This document shows, in pieces, positions 7,301 through 13,738 of a stretch of 13,738 nucleotides of DNA. The position numbers and the translations under genes were made by a program. The notes below the pieces were generated by a model. The model did no database searches. It was not told the origin of the DNA and worked only from the letters and a program-made list of their open reading frames with translations. The first letter of the stretch is position 1. Each line of letters begins with the position of its first letter. Source of the DNA: JBDRED01 sp043820025 [NCBI: Elusimicrobiota bacterium] (GTDB taxonomy: Bacteria; RUG730; JBDRED01); contig JBDRED010000006.1 in NCBI GenBank assembly GCA_043820025.1, forward strand, positions 1 to 13,738. The letters are read 5' to 3'.

Positions 7301-7345
7301 CTTCACTGATACACAAAAATGTACGCAAAGAATTTTTTTAGGGGG
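7301..7345 (+). repeat. Copy 2 of the recA leader direct repeat
   Basis: This is the second copy, 108 bases downstream of copy 1, ending in the GGGGG that serves as the recA ribosome binding region. The dyad TACA-N6-TGTA is retained at 7310-7323, although six of the surrounding 20 bases differ. Conservation of the dyad within a diverged repeat suggests, but does not prove, an operator. Confidence 0.75.
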
Positions 7346-7349
7346 AATT

Positions 7350-8414
7350 ATGGCAAAGAATGAAAAAGAACAAGCTCTTGATTTAGCAATAGCGCAAATA
7401 GAAAAAGAATTTGGCAAAGGGTCAATTATGCGGCTTGGAGAAAACCACGCAAAGATAGGAATCAGCTCTATACCAACAGGAATATTATCATTGGATATGG
7501 CAATGGGTATTGGCGGTGTTCCTCGAGGCAGAGTTATTGAGATATTTGGGCCTGAGTCAAGCGGCAAGACAACACTTTCTCTTAATGTTGTGGCAAACGC
7601 GCAAAAAATGGGTGGGGTAGCGGCGTTTATAGACGCTGAGCATGCGCTTGATCCAAATTACGCTAAGAAACTTGGCGTTGATATTGATAATTTATTAATT
7701 TCTCAGCCTGATGACGGCGAGCAGGCGCTGGAAATAACAGAAACATTGGTTCGCAGCGGAGCAGTTGATGTTATTGTTGTGGATTCTGTAGCCGCGCTTG
7801 TTCCGCGCACAGAGATCGAGGGAGAAATGAATGATATGCAGGTAGGCCTGCAGGCTCGGCTTATGTCAAAGGCGCTAAGAAAATTGACCGGAACAATTTC
7901 TAAATCAAAAACATGCGTAATATTTATAAATCAGTTAAGGGATAAGATTGGTGTAATGTATGGAAATCCTGAAGTAACGACCGGAGGACGAGCATTAAAG
8001 TTCTATGCGTCAATGAGAATTGATATCAGAAGGGTCAGTATGATTAAAGTAGGAGATGAGATTAAGGGGAGCAGAATCAGGGTAAAGGTTGTAAAAAATA
8101 AGGTAGCTCCGCCATTTAGACAGACAGAATTTGATATGACGCACGGCGAAGGAATATCAAGAGAAGGATGTATTTTAGAAGCAGGAATTGATTATAATGT
8201 TATTGATAGAACAGGAACCTGGTATTTATATGATAAGACCAGATTAGGCCAAGGAAAAGACAATGCTCGAAAATTTTTAATAGAAAATCCTGAAATCACA
8301 AATGAAATTGAAGCGCTGGTAAGAAAAAAGGCAATGCCGCCTGTTGATGGAGCGGCTGCGCCGGTGAAGAAAGAAGAAAAGGAGCTTGCAGCAGCAGGCT
8401 CTTCAAAAAAATAA
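7350..8414 (+). CDS. recA: Recombinase RecA
   Basis: RecA polymerises on single-stranded DNA with ATP, searches for homology, exchanges strands and triggers LexA self-cleavage. The 354-residue protein is full length: N-terminal helix with [10 protein letters not shown], Walker [10 protein letters not shown] (67-75), Glu97 in the [10 protein letters not shown] block, Walker [11 protein letters not shown] (141-150), [12 protein letters not shown], the L2 region from [20 protein letters not shown] onward, and the C-terminal domain with [20 protein letters not shown]. The C-terminal tail is short, Ala/Lys/Glu-rich and low in complexity, as is usual. The ATG at 7350 follows AGGGGG by four bases. 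It stands alone: a 219-base structured leader precedes it and a terminator-like hairpin follows. No known LexA box (CTGT-N8-ACAG or GAAC-N4-GTTC) was found upstream; a repeated TACA-N6-TGTA dyad is the best operator candidate. Confidence 0.99.
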   Translation: MAKNEKEQALDLAIAQIEKEFGKGSIMRLGENHAKIGISSIPTGILSLDMAMGIGGVPRGRVIEIFGPESSGKTTLSLNVVANAQKMGGVAAFIDAEHALDPNYAKKLGVDIDNLLISQPDDGEQALEITETLVRSGAVDVIVVDSVAALVPRTEIEGEMNDMQVGLQARLMSKALRKLTGTISKSKTCVIFINQLRDKIGVMYGNPEVTTGGRALKFYASMRIDIRRVSMIKVGDEIKGSRIRVKVVKNKVAPPFRQTEFDMTHGEGISREGCILEAGIDYNVIDRTGTWYLYDKTRLGQGKDNARKFLIENPEITNEIEALVRKKAMPPVDGAAAPVKKEEKELAAAGSSKK

Positions 8415-8430
8415 AATAGTAAACAATGGG

Positions 8431-8488
8431 CGTTCATTAATCTTTTTCTTATTAATAAATAATGTAAAATTAATGAACGTTTCTTTTA
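8431..8488 (+). terminator. Probable intrinsic terminator after recA
   Basis: CGTTCATTAAT (8431-8441) pairs perfectly over 11 bases with ATTAATGAACG (8469-8479), and the 3' arm is followed at once by the T-rich TTTCTTTT. The stem is AT-rich and the loop is long (27 bases), so it is weaker than a textbook terminator, but its position 16 bases after the recA stop fits. Confidence 0.6.
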
Positions 8489-8502
8489 TCGCTAGAGGAT
8501 AA

Positions 8503-9120
8503 ATGCATATTGAAACAATAGTGGTTGGCATTCTTGAGACAAACTGCTATGTGTGCGTCATGGATAATAAAGAAGCTCTTATCGTTGACCCTGGCGCTGA
8601 AGGCGATAGAATAATAAATTATTGCAGGAATAATAAATTAAAGGTTCGGTATATATTTAACACGCATGGCCATGGCGATCATATTGGAGCTAACAAGCCG
8701 GTTAAAGATGAAACGCGCGCGCCTATATGTATACATTCCTTAGACAAAGAATTGCTTGTTTCAGCTTCTAAAAATCTATCTGAAATATCCGGATACAGCA
8801 TCACATCGCCTAAAGCTGATATTCTATTGGAAGATAATCAAACATATATTATTGGTAATAAAACCCTGCGTGTTTTGCATACGCCGGGACATACTCATGG
8901 CTGTGTATGCCTTATAATTGATAATGCGCTTTTTAGCGGCGATACATTATTTAGGCTGTGCATAGGCCGCACAGACCTGCCGCATTCGTCGGATTCTGAG
9001 ATGCGGTCAAGCTTGAGCAGATTAAAGCAGCTGGACGGTAAACCGGATGTTTATCCTGGACATGGAGAAATAACAACTCTTGAGTACGAATTTAAAAATA
9101 ATCCCTATTTATTAATTTAG
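8503..9120 (+). CDS. MBL-fold metallo-hydrolase, glyoxalase II-like (YcbL type)
   Basis: The 205-residue soluble protein has the full metallo-beta-lactamase metal site: THGHGDHIG (54-62; His55, His57, Asp59, His60), His130 in HTPGHT, Asp147 in SGDTLF and His187 in YPGHGE, which would bind two metal ions. The FSGDTLFRLCIGRTDLP stretch is typical of the short glyoxalase II-like/YcbL group, which lacks the C-terminal helical domain of full glyoxalase II (about 250 residues). A hydroxyacylglutathione or other thioester hydrolase activity is likely, but the substrate cannot be read from sequence. The ATG follows AGAGGA by seven bases. It starts after the recA terminator and is 14 bases upstream of the Xer recombinase gene, so those two are likely in one transcript, without any clear functional link. 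Confidence 0.9.
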   Translation: MHIETIVVGILETNCYVCVMDNKEALIVDPGAEGDRIINYCRNNKLKVRYIFNTHGHGDHIGANKPVKDETRAPICIHSLDKELLVSASKNLSEISGYSITSPKADILLEDNQTYIIGNKTLRVLHTPGHTHGCVCLIIDNALFSGDTLFRLCIGRTDLPHSSDSEMRSSLSRLKQLDGKPDVYPGHGEITTLEYEFKNNPYLLI

Positions 9121-9134
9121 TTAGAGAATAAAAA

Positions 9135-10055
9135 ATGGAAAAAATAAAAGAAAACGAGATAAAAAAAGATATAAAGAAAATTTACCAAAAAAATTTTCTT
9201 AATTATCTAAAGGTTGAAAGAGCGCTAAGCCAAAACACTATATCAGCGTACACAAGGGATTTGAACGCATACTTTATTTTTCTGGAAAATAAAAACATAC
9301 AAATATTTGACGTTACTCATCATAATATTATGGATTATTTATGGATAAAAAAAGATGATGGCAATAAGCCGGCCTCGCTTGCCAGGTTTCTTGCAACTAT
9401 AAAAATGTACCACAGATTTATTATTATGGAAGGATATACAGAGAATGATCCTACGGTAAATATATCATCGCCTAAGCTCGGGTTTAGGCTTCCGGAATAT
9501 ATGACTGTGGATGAAGTCGATAAATTTATAGGACAACCGGATTTAACAAAAAAAAACGGCCTGCGTGATAAGGGTATGCTTGAGCTTTTATATTCCACAG
9601 GAATGCGTATATCTGAATTAATTAATTTAAAAAAAAATAATATTAATTTAAAAGAAGGGTATGTAATATGCACAGGCAAAGGAAATAAAGAAAGGATTAT
9701 ACCTATAGGCGCTGTTGCAGTAAAACTAATAACGCATTATTATAAAGAATTTAAATTAAACCCGCAGTATGATTCTCAAGAATATATATTTATAAGCAAT
9801 AGAAATAAAAAGTTTTCGCGCACCGGTTTTTGGAAGATTGTAAAAAAATACGCCGCCTTAGCAGGAATAAATAAAAATATAAAACCGCACATGTTAAGAC
9901 ATTCATTTGCGTCGCATTTAGTAGCGAATAACGCGGATCTGAGGGCTGTGCAGGAGATGCTTGGGCATGCGAGTATATCAACAACGCAGATTTATACTCA
10001 TTTAACTAAAGAACATCTTAAGGATAAGCATAAAAAATATCATCCAAGAGGATAA
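9135..10055 (+). CDS. Tyrosine recombinase XerC/XerD
   Basis: Xer recombinases resolve chromosome dimers at dif near the end of replication. The 306-residue protein has the N-terminal core-binding SAM-like domain (about 17-105, with FLNYLKVERALSQNTISAYTRDL) and the catalytic domain with every expected residue: Arg158 in STGMRISEL, Lys182 in GKGNKER, His252 and Arg255 in PHMLRHSFASHL, His278 in MLGHASISTTQIYTH and the nucleophile Tyr287. No integrase-specific extra domain, phage gene or attachment site is near, so a housekeeping role is favoured over a mobile-element integrase. XerC and XerD cannot be told apart here. The order topA-...-xer recalls Firmicutes, where xerC follows topA and trmFO. 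The N-terminal 16 residues are Lys-rich and the binding site is weak, so the start may be slightly off. Confidence 0.94.
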   Translation: MEKIKENEIKKDIKKIYQKNFLNYLKVERALSQNTISAYTRDLNAYFIFLENKNIQIFDVTHHNIMDYLWIKKDDGNKPASLARFLATIKMYHRFIIMEGYTENDPTVNISSPKLGFRLPEYMTVDEVDKFIGQPDLTKKNGLRDKGMLELLYSTGMRISELINLKKNNINLKEGYVICTGKGNKERIIPIGAVAVKLITHYYKEFKLNPQYDSQEYIFISNRNKKFSRTGFWKIVKKYAALAGINKNIKPHMLRHSFASHLVANNADLRAVQEMLGHASISTTQIYTHLTKEHLKDKHKKYHPRG

Positions 10056-10078
10056 TAGGGAAACTTTTAAAACTTAAT

Positions 10079-10600
10079 ATGGAAAAAATAAAAAAGCTGA
10101 TTCATGTTTCAATTTTTGCGGCATTGACAGCCGTAGGCGCATATATTGTTATACCTATTGGCCCTGTGCCTATCACTCTGCAGAATGTGTTTGTTTTGCT
10201 TTCAGGATATGCGCTGGGTTCCAAAAAAGGAGCGCTCAGCCAGATTGTTTATATTATTATCGGATTAATCGGTATTCCTGTTTACGCGAGAGGAGGGTCC
10301 GGGCTTGGGCACCTGCTAGGCCCTACAGGCGGCTACATATTTGGATTTGTTGTAAGCGCGGTTTGTGTAGGAGGCATAATAAAAAATCCCAGAAATGCAG
10401 GTATTATTAGAATATTTTTAGGTTTTGCGTTAGGAATATTAGCTATTTATGTATGTGGAACAATTCAATTAATGTTTGTTTCTGAATTAAATCTTCATAA
10501 AGCTGTTTCAATTGGCGTTTTGCCGTTTATACCGATTGATTTATTAAAAATAATTATTCTAACGATCATTATTAGATACATTAGGCAGGAAAAAGCTTAA
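10079..10600 (+). CDS. bioY: Biotin ECF transporter substrate-binding subunit BioY
   Basis: BioY is the membrane S component that captures biotin for an energy-coupling-factor transporter; some BioY proteins also work without their own EcfA/EcfT. The 173-residue product is almost wholly hydrophobic, with about six membrane segments, and shows the family blocks PIGPVPITLQNVFVLLSGYALG (about 26-47), YIIIGLIGIPVYARGGSGLGHLLGPTGGYIFGF (about 58-90) and PFIPIDLLKIII near the C-terminus. Length is slightly short but within the family range. No ecfA, ecfT, birA or biotin synthesis gene is in the window, so it would have to share a general ECF module encoded elsewhere or act alone. It follows the Xer gene by 23 bases and is probably in the same transcript. 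No biotin-specific operator was recognised upstream. Confidence 0.95.
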   Translation: MEKIKKLIHVSIFAALTAVGAYIVIPIGPVPITLQNVFVLLSGYALGSKKGALSQIVYIIIGLIGIPVYARGGSGLGHLLGPTGGYIFGFVVSAVCVGGIIKNPRNAGIIRIFLGFALGILAIYVCGTIQLMFVSELNLHKAVSIGVLPFIPIDLLKIIILTIIIRYIRQEKA

Positions 10601-10639
10601 ATTACGCCCATATTTAAAGAAAAAATTTCTAAATAAGGG

Positions 10640-10668
10640 TTGACCAGGGGAATGTTTTGTGTTATATA
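10640..10668 (+). promoter_or_regulatory. Sigma-70-type promoter for the response regulator gene
   Basis: TTGACC (10640-10645) and TATATA (10663-10668) are separated by 17 bases, and the start codon lies 25 bases after the -10. This is the best sigma-70-like promoter in the window and separates the regulator from the bioY transcript. Confidence 0.6.
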
Positions 10669-10693
10669 TTAAGTAAATGTTAAGGAGCCGCGT

Positions 10694-11383
10694 ATGAGTG
10701 TATTTAAAATATTGGTGGTGGATGATGAGCCGGAAATTCTACTGCTTATAAAAGAAGCGCTCAATAAAGAAGGGTTTACCGTATTAACAGCGCGAAACGC
10801 CGATGCTGCTATTAAGCTTGCGCGCGAAAGAAAACCTGACCTTGTAGTGCTCGATTTAGAACTTGGCGGTATAAGCGGCTGGGATGTATGCCGCATTTTG
10901 AAGGATACGGATGACAGCAGAGACCTTCCAATTATTATGATTACCGCTAAACACGTCAGCACAGACGATGTTGTTAAGGGATTGGATCTTGGCGCTGATG
11001 ATTATGTAATTAAACCATTTAAATTAAGCATACTTGTTGCGCGGGTAAACGCAATACTTCGAAGAAAAGGCAATGTTGAAAGGCCAAAGGATATTCTTGA
11101 GATTGGGACATTAAAGGTTAATCTCGACGAGCACCAGGCATATCTTAATAACAAAAAAGTAATATTAACGCCCAAAGAATTTAATTTATTGGTTATCCTT
11201 GTTCGTAAAAAAGGCAGAGTTATGAATAGAGCGTATCTCATGGAAAATGTTTGGGGTTATGAATACTTTGGGACAACCAGGACGGTTGATAAACATATCG
11301 AAAATCTTCGCAAGAAACTTGGCAAAGAAGGCAGACGAATCGAAACTGTAGAGGGAATAGGTTATCGTTTTACTTCAGATTAA
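10694..11383 (+). CDS. OmpR/PhoB-family response regulator
   Basis: This is a two-domain DNA-binding response regulator of 229 residues. The receiver domain (about 4-122) has the acidic pair Asp10-Asp11, the phospho-acceptor Asp54 in LVVLDLELGGISGWD, Thr84 in IMITAKH and Lys107 in VIKPF, so phosphorylation by a histidine kinase is expected. The winged-helix output domain (about 130-228) shows LTPKEFNLLVILVRKKGRVMNR and TTRTVDKHIENLRKKLG, ending in ETVEGIGYRF, as in PhoB and OmpR. Phosphorylation would drive dimerisation and binding to promoter direct repeats. No sensor kinase lies on either side, so it is an orphan here; its target and signal cannot be named. It has its own promoter and an AAGGAG six bases before the ATG. 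Its stop shares bases with the stop of the converging gene. Confidence 0.95.
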   Translation: MSVFKILVVDDEPEILLLIKEALNKEGFTVLTARNADAAIKLARERKPDLVVLDLELGGISGWDVCRILKDTDDSRDLPIIMITAKHVSTDDVVKGLDLGADDYVIKPFKLSILVARVNAILRRKGNVERPKDILEIGTLKVNLDEHQAYLNNKKVILTPKEFNLLVILVRKKGRVMNRAYLMENVWGYEYFGTTRTVDKHIENLRKKLGKEGRRIETVEGIGYRFTSD

Positions 11384-11742
11384 TAAATATCATCTTTTCT
11401 GATTTTCCTAAGTTTTTTCTTTTTGGAAGTAATTTTCTTGTCTCTTAATATTTTTTCCTTTAATTTTTTTGGTTTTTTTCTTGTTTGCCTGCGAAGCTTT
11501 TCTAACCGCATCTTCTTTTCAAAATTAATCTTATTTTCTTTATCTAAGACCTTTTTTAATAATAACGCGTAAGCTAGTATTCTATTGTTTTCTTGCGAGC
11601 GCGTACTGCCGCACTTTACCTCTAGGCCTGTTGGTATATGTTTTAAATATACGCATGTGGATGTCTTGTTAATATTTTGTCCGCCCTTGCCGCCGGAGCG
11701 GATAAATTTTTCTATAATATCGCTTTGTTTTAATTTAACCAT
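11380..11742 (-). CDS. Small GGQ release-factor-like protein (ribosome rescue; mtRF-R/C12orf65-like)
   Basis: The 120-residue protein is just a class I release-factor catalytic domain (about 5-66) plus a very basic tail. The GGQ that enters the peptidyl-transferase centre is at 20-22 in RSGGKGGQNINKTST, followed by YLKHIPTGLEVKC and STRSQENNR. There is no codon-recognition domain, so it cannot read stop codons in the RF1/RF2 way and should hydrolyse peptidyl-tRNA on stalled ribosomes or free 50S subunits. Residues 72-117 are dominated by Lys and Arg. Compared with ArfB/YaeJ (about 140 residues, AGGQHVNKTSTA), the HIPTGLEVKC-TRSQ-NR pattern is nearer to the mitochondrial rescue factor C12orf65/mtRF-R. 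The ATG is preceded by AAGGAG seven bases upstream. The gene is convergent with the response regulator, with a four-base overlap at the stops, and divergent from the methyltransferase gene. Confidence 0.88.
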   Translation of the reverse strand: MVKLKQSDIIEKFIRSGGKGGQNINKTSTCVYLKHIPTGLEVKCGSTRSQENNRILAYALLLKKVLDKENKINFEKKMRLEKLRRQTRKKPKKLKEKILRDKKITSKKKKLRKIRKDDIY

Positions 11743-11829
11743 AATTCAACTCCTTTAATAGTATAGCATAAAACAATAATATATTAGAAATGGATTTACA
11801 AATAAACATCATTATGATAATAAATAAGT

Positions 11830-12468
11830 ATGCTCAAAAACGAATGCCCCTTATGCAAAAGTAATAACTGCGCGCAAGTCCATAATATTAATAACAAAGA
11901 GTATTTTAAATGTCCGGTATGCGATATATATTTTGTCAAGCCCGAATATTGTTTAACCGGCATAGAGGAGGTAACAAGATATCTTAAGCATGATAATTCC
12001 CCGGACGATAGCGGATATAAAAACTTCTTGAACAGAATTATTATTCCTATGGAGAAATATATAGAGCCCGGAATGACAGGCCTTGATTATGGCTGCGGCA
12101 GAATACCGGTTCTTTCTATGATGCTGAGAGAAAAAGGCTATAATATGGAGCTCTATGATAAATTCTTTCATACAGATAAAAATATTTTCGAAAAAAGATA
12201 CGATTTTATAATTTGCAGTGAAACGGCCGAACATTTTCATCATCCATTAGAGGAGTTTATTAGTATAAATAAAATATTAAAGCCAAACGGATATTTAGGA
12301 ATTATGACACAGATGCTTGATGAACGGGAGAAATTTTCTGACTGGTATTATCATAAAGATCCAACACACGTAGTCTTTTACAGTAAAAAAAGCATGGAGT
12401 GGCTGGCTATTGAATTTAAACTAAAAATAATTCAATCAAAAAATAACGTAGTAATATTTAAAAGGTAA
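11830..12468 (+). CDS. Zinc-ribbon class I SAM-dependent methyltransferase
   Basis: The 212-residue protein starts with a small metal-binding motif, CPLC (Cys6, Cys9) and CPVC (Cys28, Cys31), followed by a class I Rossmann methyltransferase domain. Motif I is GLDYGCGRIPVL (84-95), an acidic residue (Asp110) ends strand two, and FIICSETAEHFHHP (126-139) and ILKPNGYLGIMTQ (149-161) are motifs of the Methyltransf_23-type fold. The end, WYYHKDPTHVVFYSKKSMEWL (about 172-192), is also typical of that group. Such proteins often modify small molecules or glycans, but the substrate cannot be told. No clear ribosome binding site precedes the ATG. Three bases separate it from the dehydrogenase gene, so the two form an operon. 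Confidence 0.85.
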   Translation: MLKNECPLCKSNNCAQVHNINNKEYFKCPVCDIYFVKPEYCLTGIEEVTRYLKHDNSPDDSGYKNFLNRIIIPMEKYIEPGMTGLDYGCGRIPVLSMMLREKGYNMELYDKFFHTDKNIFEKRYDFIICSETAEHFHHPLEEFISINKILKPNGYLGIMTQMLDEREKFSDWYYHKDPTHVVFYSKKSMEWLAIEFKLKIIQSKNNVVIFKR

Positions 12469-12471
12469 AAA

Positions 12472-13320
12472 ATGCAGAAAAAAGTAATTTTACTGACAGG
12501 ATGTTCGAGCGGATTTGGAATGCTTAGCGCTGTTATGCTCGCGAAAAATCATATTGTGTATGCAACAATGAGAAATCTTGATAAACAAAAATATTTAAAG
12601 GAAGAGGCCGGCAGGCTGAGCAGGGATATTAGAATACTTCGGCTGGACGTAACAAATGTTGACTCGATAAAGAACGCAATAAAGGTTATTCAGTCTGAAC
12701 AAGGACGACTGGATGTTGTTATTAATAACGCGGGTTATGGATTGGGAGGATTTTTCGAGGATTTAAATGATAAGGAGATTCGCGATGAGATAGAGACAAA
12801 TTTTTATGGCGTTTTAAATGTTACGCGAGAGTCTTTGCCATTACTTTATAAATCAGATGACGCCAGGATAATTAATATATCCAGTATATCAGGCAGAGTT
12901 GGTTATCCCGGTATGAGCGCATACTGCGCAGGTAAATGGGCTGTTGAGGGATTTTCAGAAACCCTGCGATTAGAACTTAGGCAATTTGGGATTAAGGTTA
13001 TTTTGGTAGAGCCCGGAAGTTTTGAGACAAAGATATTCGATGAGAATGCGCGATTCGCTGAAAATTACGACAACACAAATAGTAAATATTATAAATATTC
13101 ATGCTTCTTTAATGACCGCAGAAAACTCTTGAAAAATAAACGAGGCAATCCTATGCGCGTGGCAAAGCTTATTGAAAAGCTTGTAAACAAAAAACATCCC
13201 GGATTCAGGAATATAATAGGCTTTGACGCGTATTTAGTATATTATTCCAAGAAAATATTGCCATTTTGGCTGTATGAGCGCATCTTGTCTAAAATCGCCT
13301 TTAAAAAAAATGGCTTATAA
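12472..13320 (+). CDS. Short-chain dehydrogenase/reductase (SDR family, NAD(P)-dependent)
   Basis: This classical SDR has 282 residues. The cofactor-binding motif TGCSSGFG (9-16), LDVTN (58-62), NNAGYG (85-90), the structural Asn110 and the catalytic Ser138, Tyr151 and Lys155 (in SAYCAGKWAVEGFSETLR) are all present, as is VEPGSFETKIF (179-189). The sequence style (TMRNLDK, GFGM, EPGSFETKIF) fits the branch containing retinol- and hydroxysteroid-dehydrogenase-like proteins, so an alcohol or ketone on a lipid or other small molecule is plausible; this is family knowledge, not proof. The C-terminus (about 245-280) is hydrophobic and basic and may touch the membrane. It follows the methyltransferase by three bases, implying cotranscription and perhaps a common pathway. 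An AAAGG lies at the end of the upstream gene. Confidence 0.92.
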   Translation: MQKKVILLTGCSSGFGMLSAVMLAKNHIVYATMRNLDKQKYLKEEAGRLSRDIRILRLDVTNVDSIKNAIKVIQSEQGRLDVVINNAGYGLGGFFEDLNDKEIRDEIETNFYGVLNVTRESLPLLYKSDDARIINISSISGRVGYPGMSAYCAGKWAVEGFSETLRLELRQFGIKVILVEPGSFETKIFDENARFAENYDNTNSKYYKYSCFFNDRRKLLKNKRGNPMRVAKLIEKLVNKKHPGFRNIIGFDAYLVYYSKKILPFWLYERILSKIAFKKNGL

Positions 13321-13388
13321 CACTTCGCCATTCGCACAAAAATCACATTTTTCACAGTAAATTCGCTTGAAAAGCCCTCTATATATGA

Positions 13389-13404
13389 TTCTATTATAAT
13401 AGAA
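13389..13404 (+). promoter_or_regulatory. Perfect 16-bp palindrome containing a consensus -10 box
   Basis: TTCTATTATAATAGAA reads the same on both strands, and its right half contains TATAAT (13395-13400) on the + strand, 19 bases before the start of the surface-protein gene. No -35 at the right distance is convincing (TTGAAA at 13367 is 22 bases away). It may be a repressor site over the promoter, or a chance AT-rich palindrome. Confidence 0.45.
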
Positions 13405-13419
13405 GATGAGGAGATACGT

Positions 13420-13738
13420 ATGCAAAATAATAGAGTATCACTATTATATATAGCCTGCTTAGTGATTATATTTTTTATACCCAATCTTTTTGCCGCTGCA
13501 GATGTAACCGTTAAGCTTGAAACGAGTGATGGGTCAAGCGCAGTATATTTTAATGATTCAAGCGATGTTACAGTGTCTAGTATAACCTCAGACGGGAATG
13601 CTTTTTATATGGGCAAGATGGGAATAAACACATCTGTCGGCGCGTCAACACTAACAGTAAACGGGATAATTGAATCTATTAGCGGCGGCATAAAACTGCC
13701 TGACGCAAGCGTGATTGACGGAGCTGAGGATCTTGGTA
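13420..13738 (+). CDS. Secreted surface protein with tail-fibre-like repeats (5' part)
   Basis: The reading frame is open to the right edge, giving 106 residues of a probably long protein. It starts MQNNRVSLLYIACLVIIFF, a Sec signal peptide with a short polar start, a hydrophobic core (about 8-22) and a likely signal peptidase I site near NLFA-A or FAA-A, so the product is exported. The mature part is Ser/Thr/Gly/Asp-rich with beta-strand character (DVTVKLETSDGSSAVYFND), then KMGINTSVGASTLTVNGIIES and GGIKLPDASVIDGAEDLG. That 'GIxT..ASTLTVNGxIxS..GGIKxPD' pattern is typical of bacterial tail-fibre/endosialidase-type surface proteins. GAGGAG lies six bases before the ATG. Domain content beyond the edge, including any C-terminal intramolecular chaperone domain, cannot be seen. 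Confidence 0.8.
   Translation, partial: MQNNRVSLLYIACLVIIFFIPNLFAAADVTVKLETSDGSSAVYFNDSSDVTVSSITSDGNAFYMGKMGINTSVGASTLTVNGIIESISGGIKLPDASVIDGAEDLG

Noticed and set aside
9135-10055. The tyrosine recombinase as an integrase of a mobile element
   Set aside because: No attachment repeats, tRNA, phage or transposon genes are nearby; length and flanking housekeeping genes fit a chromosomal Xer protein.
10611-10634. AT-only hairpin after bioY as a terminator
   Set aside because: The stem is weak and interrupted, and the downstream sequence is AAGGGT instead of a T-run.
11760-11765. TATACT on the minus strand as the -10 box of the release-factor-like gene
   Set aside because: A start about seven bases downstream would fall within the ribosome binding site, and no -35 is seen at a proper distance.
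11795-11818. TTTACA and TATGAT as a promoter for the methyltransferase gene
   Set aside because: The spacing is only 12 bases, too short for a sigma-70 promoter.
1-13738. CRISPR array, tRNA or rRNA genes, insertion sequences or a dif site
   Set aside because: Reading both strands showed no spaced palindromic repeat array, no cloverleaf, no transposase gene and no sequence resembling the known dif consensus.

Overview
The window is an AT-rich, gene-dense bacterial chromosome segment made mostly of conserved housekeeping genes, nearly all on the + strand. No stretch without a gene exceeds about 220 bases. The proteins are bacterial throughout. A Sec signal peptide on a surface-type repeat protein at the right edge, together with ComM/DprA and the general style, suggests a Gram-negative-type uncultured lineage. 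Omnitrophota or a neighbouring phylum would fit, but this is inference and no marker here proves it.

Layout. (1) 1-1753: the 3' end of trmD, then rplS, rnhB and yraN, a classical tRNA/ribosome/RNA-maintenance cluster. (2) 1930-7130: comM, dprA, a 68-residue small gene in the position that smg (DUF494) occupies in proteobacteria, and topA. These cover natural transformation, DNA processing and DNA topology. (3) 7131-8414: an unusual 219-base leader with a stem-loop and two imperfect copies of a 45-base element, followed by recA and a probable terminator. (4) 8503-10600: a metallo-beta-lactamase-fold hydrolase, a XerC/XerD-type tyrosine recombinase and the biotin transporter subunit bioY. (5) 10694-11742: an orphan OmpR/PhoB-type response regulator with a good promoter, converging on a minus-strand small GGQ release-factor-like protein that resembles the mitochondrial rescue factor mtRF-R (C12orf65). 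(6) 11830-13320: a two-gene unit of a zinc-ribbon SAM methyltransferase and a short-chain dehydrogenase. (7) 13420-end: the start of a secreted, tail-fibre-like surface protein, cut by the window edge.

How the genes fit together. ComM, DprA, RecA, the Xer recombinase and TopA all act on DNA: branch migration and uptake, ssDNA loading, strand exchange, chromosome dimer resolution and supercoil relaxation. The order dprA-topA-...-xer resembles the dprA-topA-trmFO-xerC order of Firmicutes, with recA and the hydrolase where trmFO would be.

No clearly new multi-gene system is visible. The best second-look items are the duplicated dyad-bearing element before recA, the mtRF-R-like protein, the minimal Smg-like gene, a recurring 'cgcagtNcgc / cataacga' intergenic sequence, and a perfect 16-bp palindrome over the -10 of the surface-protein gene.
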